From: CAYVCG01 sp964449985
GTDB taxonomy: Bacteria; Bacillota; Clostridia; Lachnospirales; WRAX01
Assembly: GCA_964449985.1 (NCBI GenBank)
Contig: CAYVCG010000071.1
Location: 1 to 10,313 of the forward strand
Direction: 5' to 3'
Length of the DNA stretch: 10,313 nucleotides
Within the stretch, counting starts at the first letter, position 1; each line of letters starts with the position of its first letter. This document shows, in pieces, positions 5,937-10,313 of the stretch. The notes below the pieces were generated by a model. The model was not told the origin of the DNA. It did not search any database and worked only from the letters and a program-made list of their open reading frames with translations. The translations under genes and the position numbers were made by a program.

Positions 5937-7070
5937 ATGCTTACATTGTTAAAGAACATAGATTGTTTTTGCCCAAAGCATATAGGAGTAAAGGATATAT
6001 TAATCGTAAAAGATATTATTTATAAAATTTTAGACACCAATAGCTGGATACCAAGCAATGATTTTGTCAATATTATAGATTGCGATGGCCTTATAGCAAC
6101 GCCGGGAATTATAGACGGGCATGTCCATATAACCGGCGGTGGTGGGGAAGATGGATTTACAAGCCGCATTAAAGAAATAGATATAAGAAATATTATATCG
6201 GCAGGCATAACAAGCGTTGTTGGCTTATTAGGCGCTGATGACGAGACCAGAAGTCTAACTAGCTTGCTTGCCAAAGCAAAAGCATTGGAGCAGCAAGGCA
6301 TTACAACGTTTATTTATGCCGGCAGTTATGCTGTTCCAATAAAAACGTTCACAGGAAGCATAGTGAGTGATATGGTGCTCATCGATAAGGTTATAGGCGC
6401 AGGAGAAGTCGCTATAGCTGATCACCGTTCGTCTCACCCTGATTTGAAAACAATGCTTGAGTTAAGCTCAAAGACGCATTTGGGTGGATTGATTTCGGGA
6501 AAAGCAGGTCTAGTTCATATACACGTGGGAGACGGCAAAGGCGGGCTTTCGCTTTTAAGAAGCTTGATTGCAGAATCAGACCTTCCTATAGAACAGTTTT
6601 TGCCAACCCATGTCAACAGAAATAAAGCATTGTTTGAAGAAGCTATAGCATATGCCAAATCCGGCGGCAATATAGACCTTACTTCGGGAGAAGAAGCGGG
6701 GTTGACAGTTCCGGAAGCTGTTTTGCGCCTTATAAATAAGCAAGTGGGTATAGGGCGAATAACCGTAAGCTCCGATGCTAATGGCAGTATACCGGGCGGC
6801 GGAGTAGGGGAAATTCAAACGTTGTTTGATGATATGATAAAGTGCATTACAGAAAAACATCTGGATATATCAACTATATTACCTTTGTTCACAGAAAACG
6901 TTTCTAAGAGGCTTAATCAATATCCAAAAAAAGGCGTGCTAGCAGAAGGTAGCGATGCAGATATTATGATTTTGGATAATAGCTTCCGGCTTCAAAAGCT
7001 GTTTTCTATGGGCAAACAGCTTATAGATAGAGGCATAATTATTGACGGAAATTTGGAGGAACATAGATGA
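5937..7070 (+). CDS. iadA: Isoaspartyl (beta-aspartyl) dipeptidase, amidohydrolase family
   Basis: This 377-aa metallo-amidohydrolase (the E. coli enzyme is about 390 aa) hydrolyses beta-aspartyl dipeptides. Compared with E. coli IadA from memory, the metal and catalytic set is His62 and His64 (DGHVHITGGGG), Glu71, Tyr131 (GSYAVP), His196 (HVGD), His225 (PTHVNRN) and Asp280 (SSDANGS). At the position of the carboxylated bridging Lys162 of E. coli this protein has Glu157 (GEVAIADHRS). That would supply a bridging carboxylate without CO2 modification; I believe other IadA relatives share this form. The gene opens the operon and its stop overlaps the cphB ATG by 4 nt. In this setting the natural substrate is probably beta-Asp-Arg released from cyanophycin, giving free Asp and Arg. 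A general role in isoaspartyl dipeptide clearance is also possible. Confidence 0.92.
   Translation: MLTLLKNIDCFCPKHIGVKDILIVKDIIYKILDTNSWIPSNDFVNIIDCDGLIATPGIIDGHVHITGGGGEDGFTSRIKEIDIRNIISAGITSVVGLLGADDETRSLTSLLAKAKALEQQGITTFIYAGSYAVPIKTFTGSIVSDMVLIDKVIGAGEVAIADHRSSHPDLKTMLELSSKTHLGGLISGKAGLVHIHVGDGKGGLSLLRSLIAESDLPIEQFLPTHVNRNKALFEEAIAYAKSGGNIDLTSGEEAGLTVPEAVLRLINKQVGIGRITVSSDANGSIPGGGVGEIQTLFDDMIKCITEKHLDISTILPLFTENVSKRLNQYPKKGVLAEGSDADIMILDNSFRLQKLFSMGKQLIDRGIIIDGNLEEHR
7055..7060 (+). promoter_or_regulatory. Ribosome binding site of cphB inside the end of iadA
   Basis: GGAGGA, 6 nt before the cphB ATG, is embedded in the last codons of iadA. Together with the ATGA stop/start overlap it suggests efficient, coupled translation of the two degradative enzymes. 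Confidence 0.8.
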
Positions 7071-7900
7071 AGGATAAAGTAAAAGGTTACTTGGTTATTA
7101 TCGGAGGCGCTGAGGATAAAACGGGCGAAAGCGAAATACTTCATCAGGCTCGTGAAGCGGTTTCGGATAACGAAATCCTTACGATTTTAACAACGGCCAC
7201 CGAAGAACCAGAAGCGGCCGGTGAAGATTATAAACGGGTTTTTTCAAAAATGGGTATTAAAAAAATTCAAGTGTTGAACATAAACACTAGAGATATAGCA
7301 AATGATATTGGTGTTTGTGAGATGCTGGGCGCATCAAAGTGTATTTTCTTCACAGGAGGCGACCAGCTTAGGATAACGAGTATACTGGGCGGCACAGAAG
7401 CCTATAAGCAAATAAAGCAGGTGTACTACAAAGGTGGAACAATAATGGGCACTAGCGCTGGCGCATCTGTTATGAGCTCAACAATGGTCGTTCAAGGAGA
7501 TGATAATGAGCCGGCAAAGAAATGTACGCTCAAAATGGCTCCCGGCCTGGATTTGTTTGGCGATACAATCATTGACCAACATTTTGATCAGCGCGGAAGG
7601 TTCGGCCGCCTGCTTTGCGGTGTTGCAGAAAATCCAGATGTCCTTGGCATAGGGATTGATGAAGATACAGCTATAAAGGTGTTCCCGGATATGCATTTTG
7701 AGGTCCTGGGCACGAACACAGTTACAATAATCGATGGAACAACAATACAAAGCTCCAATGTTTCGGAACAAGCTCCAAACGAGATGCTTGCAATAATAGG
7801 CGTAACAGTCCATACCCTTCCAAAAGGATATGGGTTTGATATGAATACAAGGCAAGTCAAAAGGTTAAAAAGCGGGTGCGAAAAAAGTGAAAATAATTGA
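7067..7900 (+). CDS. cphB: Cyanophycinase (peptidase family S51)
   Basis: This 277-aa serine exopeptidase removes beta-Asp-Arg dipeptides from cyanophycin; the length fits the roughly 270-aa bacterial intracellular enzymes. The nucleophile is Ser130 in GTSAGA, within an S51-type fold. His172 in DQHFDQRGRFGRL is the likely catalytic base, next to the conserved Gln171. The FTGGDQLRI segment (Asp99, Gln100) and GIGIDEDTAI are also family signatures. No signal peptide is visible, so it acts in the cytoplasm, as expected for use of an internal polymer. It starts within the iadA stop (ATGA) behind a strong ribosome binding site, and its 3' end overlaps the cphA start by 14 nt. The catalytic residues are as expected and nothing looks broken. 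An alpha-aspartyl dipeptidase (PepE, also S51) is less likely, given the length, motifs and the cphA neighbour. Confidence 0.95.
   Translation: MKDKVKGYLVIIGGAEDKTGESEILHQAREAVSDNEILTILTTATEEPEAAGEDYKRVFSKMGIKKIQVLNINTRDIANDIGVCEMLGASKCIFFTGGDQLRITSILGGTEAYKQIKQVYYKGGTIMGTSAGASVMSSTMVVQGDDNEPAKKCTLKMAPGLDLFGDTIIDQHFDQRGRFGRLLCGVAENPDVLGIGIDEDTAIKVFPDMHFEVLGTNTVTIIDGTTIQSSNVSEQAPNEMLAIIGVTVHTLPKGYGFDMNTRQVKRLKSGCEKSENN
7874..7889 (+). promoter_or_regulatory. Weak ribosome binding site and GTG start of cphA
   Basis: Only GGGTG (7874-7878) precedes the GTG at 7887, with an 8-nt spacer that includes six A residues. The start is chosen because translation from here gives the expected CphA N-terminus (KIIDINIFRGRNIYSHRP). 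The next in-frame ATG, at codon 23, would remove it. The signal is inside cphB, so cphA is probably translated by coupling to cphB. Confidence 0.7.
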
Positions 7901-10313
7901 TATAAATATATTTAGGGGAAGAAATATATACAGCCACAGGCCAGTCATAAAAATGACTATTGATATAGGCAAGTATTCCGAAATCCCAACAAAGGATATA
8001 GAAGGCTTTAACGAAAAGCTTCTTGCCGCCTTCCCCAATCTTCGTAAAAACACATGCGGCCTTGGTTATGAGGGAGGTTTCTTAGAAAGGCTTGAAACAG
8101 GAACATACTTAGGCCATGTATTAGAGCATGTTATTTTAGATATACAGGCGACATTGGGGTTTGATGTCAAATATGGAAAAACAAGGCTTTTAAATGAGCC
8201 TTCTGTATATTACCTCATCTATGAATATGAAAACGAGATTTGCGCTTATGAATGCAGCATAGTCGGCGTATTCATACTTAATTATTTCTTAGATGGGCTT
8301 AATGTTGATATAAATGAGTTTATTGATTATTTATACAAGGTCAAGCTGGAAACAGAGCTTGGCCCAAGCACAGCAGCAATAGTTAACGAAGCAAAAAAAC
8401 GCGGTATACCATTTACAAGAATCGGATATGAAAGCCTTGTACGCCTTGGATATGGCAAATACAGCAAAATAATCCAAGCAACCCTAACCGACTCTACATC
8501 ATGTATATCAGCGGATATTTCGTCTAACAAGCAACTGACTAAAGCGATCTTGGATGACCACAGAATTCCCGTTCCGTTAGGCAAGGTTGTGTATACCGAA
8601 ATTTCGGCGGTGACTGCGGCAAGGCAAATAGGTATGCCTGTAGTTATAAAGCCTTTTAATGCAAATCAGGGTAAAGGCGTTCAAGTAGATTTAAGAAGCG
8701 AAGATGATGTCAAAAATGCATTTAACGAAGCTACAAAATACAGCGCCGGGATTATTGTGGAAAGTCATGTCCAGGGAAATGATTATCGTGTGCTTGTTGT
8801 CGGTGGTGAAGTTAAAGCTGTTTCTATGCGACTTCCGGCAATGGTTATCGGAGATGGAAGCCATACGGTAAAACAGCTTGTTGACGCTGAAAATATGAAT
8901 CCCTTGCGTGGTGAAAGCCATGAAAAACCGCTTACAAAGATTCGACTGGATGGGATTGCTTTAGAAATCCTAAAGAAAAATGGCATGGATGAAAACCATA
9001 TTCCAAAAAAAGGTGAAAAAGTAGTCCTTAGAGAAAATGGGAATATAAGCACCGGTGGAACGGCAATAGACTGTACGGATATAATCCATCCTGATAATAT
9101 AGAAATAGCCGTTCGCGCTGCCAATGCAATCGGAATAGATATAGCTGGAATAGATATGGTTGCGGAGGATATTTCAAAATCAATTTTAACAACAAACGGC
9201 GCGGTTATAGAAGTTAATACAGCTCCTGGCATTCGTATGCATTTATATCCAACGGAAGGTAAACCGCGAAACGTAGCCAAAGATATCGTTGATTTGCTGT
9301 TCCCGAAAGATGCTATCACAGATCTGCCTATCGTTTCTGTTACGGGAACAAACGGCAAAACAACAACCGTGCGAATGATATCACATATACTTTCTGTGGC
9401 CGGGAAAACGGTTGGTATGACGAGTACGTGCGGAACGTATATAGGAAACAAATGCATTTGCAAGGGAGATAACTCCGGCCCTATTAGCGCCAAGGTTTTA
9501 CTTGCAAATAAAAATATAGATGCAGCAGTTTTAGAAACGGCCAGAGGCGGTATGATTCGTGAAGGGCTTGGATATGATCTAGCGGATGTGGGAATTGTAA
9601 CGAATGTTGCGGAGGATCATCTGGGTTTAAACGGCATAGATACGCTCGAGGATATGGCAAAGGTCAAAGCTTTGGTTGCGGAGGCTGTTAAGCCAAACGG
9701 ATATGCAGTTTTAAACGCAGAAGACGAAACAACAACCCAAATTCTAAAAAGAGCCAAAACAAAGGTTATTTTGTTTTACAAAAATAAGGACTCTATAAAG
9801 GTTGATGAAGTTGATAAACACATCAATGTTTTTGTTGAAAGCGGGCGCATTAAAATAAAAGACGGAACGAAAATGCTGGATGTAGTTGATGTTTCCGAAA
9901 TACCTATTACGTTTAACGGCCTTTTGGAATGCAATATAGACAATAGCCTAGCAACAGTTTCTGCCCTTTATGCAATGCGAATGCCTTTGGAGATAATAGC
10001 AAGCGGTCTTAAAAGCTTTGAGAATAACCCCGGCAGATTCCAACTCTTTGAATTGGATGGCTATAAAGTCATGCTTGATTATGCTCATAACTATGCAGGT
10101 TATGAAGAAATTATGAAATTGTGTAAGCGTTGCGGCTGCAATCGCTTGATCGGTGTTATCGGAATGCCGGGAGATAGACCTGATGATGCTATAAGGCATG
10201 TTGGGAGTTTGGCGGCAAAAACGTTTGATGAAATTTATATTAAAGAAGATAAAGATTTGAGAAACAGACAAGAGCATGAAGTGGCAAACTTGTTATATGA
10301 TTCTGTAACAAGC
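7887..10313 (+). CDS. cphA: Cyanophycin synthetase, C-terminus cut off by the window edge
   Basis: This enzyme makes cyanophycin (multi-L-arginyl-poly-L-aspartate) from Asp and Arg with ATP and no ribosome. 809 codons are present without a stop; the family is usually about 870-900 aa, so roughly the last 60-90 residues are missing. The N-terminal domain (about 1-160) contains HxxEH (His77, Glu80, His81). The ATP-grasp domain (about 200-475) that adds Asp includes VIKPFNANQGKGV (Lys255), SHEKPLTKI (His345) and IEVNTAPG (Glu442, Asn444). The Mur-ligase-like domain (from about 480) that adds Arg includes the P-loop GTNGKTTT (487-494), LETARGGMIREGLGYD, EDHLG and DYAHN. The domain set and motifs match two-activity CphA1-type enzymes. 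It is the last visible gene of the operon and overlaps cphB by 14 nt. The large minus-strand open frame inside it (8783-9493) is a shadow. Confidence 0.95.
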   Translation, partial: MKIIDINIFRGRNIYSHRPVIKMTIDIGKYSEIPTKDIEGFNEKLLAAFPNLRKNTCGLGYEGGFLERLETGTYLGHVLEHVILDIQATLGFDVKYGKTRLLNEPSVYYLIYEYENEICAYECSIVGVFILNYFLDGLNVDINEFIDYLYKVKLETELGPSTAAIVNEAKKRGIPFTRIGYESLVRLGYGKYSKIIQATLTDSTSCISADISSNKQLTKAILDDHRIPVPLGKVVYTEISAVTAARQIGMPVVIKPFNANQGKGVQVDLRSEDDVKNAFNEATKYSAGIIVESHVQGNDYRVLVVGGEVKAVSMRLPAMVIGDGSHTVKQLVDAENMNPLRGESHEKPLTKIRLDGIALEILKKNGMDENHIPKKGEKVVLRENGNISTGGTAIDCTDIIHPDNIEIAVRAANAIGIDIAGIDMVAEDISKSILTTNGAVIEVNTAPGIRMHLYPTEGKPRNVAKDIVDLLFPKDAITDLPIVSVTGTNGKTTTVRMISHILSVAGKTVGMTSTCGTYIGNKCICKGDNSGPISAKVLLANKNIDAAVLETARGGMIREGLGYDLADVGIVTNVAEDHLGLNGIDTLEDMAKVKALVAEAVKPNGYAVLNAEDETTTQILKRAKTKVILFYKNKDSIKVDEVDKHINVFVESGRIKIKDGTKMLDVVDVSEIPITFNGLLECNIDNSLATVSALYAMRMPLEIIASGLKSFENNPGRFQLFELDGYKVMLDYAHNYAGYEEIMKLCKRCGCNRLIGVIGMPGDRPDDAIRHVGSLAAKTFDEIYIKEDKDLRNRQEHEVANLLYDSVTS

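Noticed and set aside
7478..7860. Two overlapping minus-strand open frames of 125 and 90 aa
   Set aside because: Both are antisense to the conserved part of cphB and have no visible start signals or domains.
8783..9493. 236-aa open frame on the minus strand
   Set aside because: It lies fully antisense to motif-rich cphA coding sequence, has no recognisable domain, and its translation looks like a mirrored coding frame.
1..10313. CRISPR arrays, insertion sequences, long inverted repeats
   Set aside because: No regularly spaced repeats, transposase motifs or terminal inverted repeats were seen; inverted repeats in the window are explained as terminators.

Overview
The window looks like chromosomal DNA of a low-GC Gram-positive bacterium, most likely a member of the Clostridia. 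The sequence is AT-rich with heavy use of ATA isoleucine codons. It has strong GGAGG-type ribosome binding sites, near-consensus sigma-A promoters (three TTGACA boxes spaced exactly 17 bp from the -10) and hairpin/T-run terminators. I see no integrase, transposase, CRISPR array or phage gene. No species can be named from the sequence alone.

Layout, left to right. (1) The 5' part of a tRNA-Ser(GGA) gene on the minus strand runs off the left edge; its promoter is intact. (2) A RadC-family JAB/MPN protein (plus strand) converges on a zinc-ribbon, Pro/Tyr/Gln-rich multi-pass membrane protein (minus strand), with a 12-bp hairpin between them. (3) A 236-bp intergenic region separates the membrane protein from a divergent 801-aa ATP-binding LuxR-type (MalT/LAL-like) regulator. 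It holds a perfect minus-strand promoter flanked by two copies of an 11-bp direct repeat. (4) Tyrosyl-tRNA synthetase stands alone with its own promoter and a strong terminator. (5) A tight three-gene operon follows: isoaspartyl dipeptidase (iadA), cyanophycinase (cphB) and cyanophycin synthetase (cphA). The first pair overlaps by 4 nt and the second by 14 nt, and cphA is cut by the right edge after 809 codons.

The operon is the coherent system in the window. CphA polymerises Asp and Arg into cyanophycin, an insoluble nitrogen, carbon and energy reserve. CphB hydrolyses the polymer to beta-Asp-Arg dipeptides, and IadA is placed to split those into Asp and Arg. One transcript would therefore encode synthesis and complete breakdown. 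Points worth following are the Glu in IadA where the E. coli enzyme has its carboxylated metal-bridging Lys, an HxxEH motif in the CphA N-terminal domain, the weak start signal of cphA compared with its two degradative neighbours, and the lack of a good sigma-A promoter in front of the operon. None of these amounts to a proven new system.
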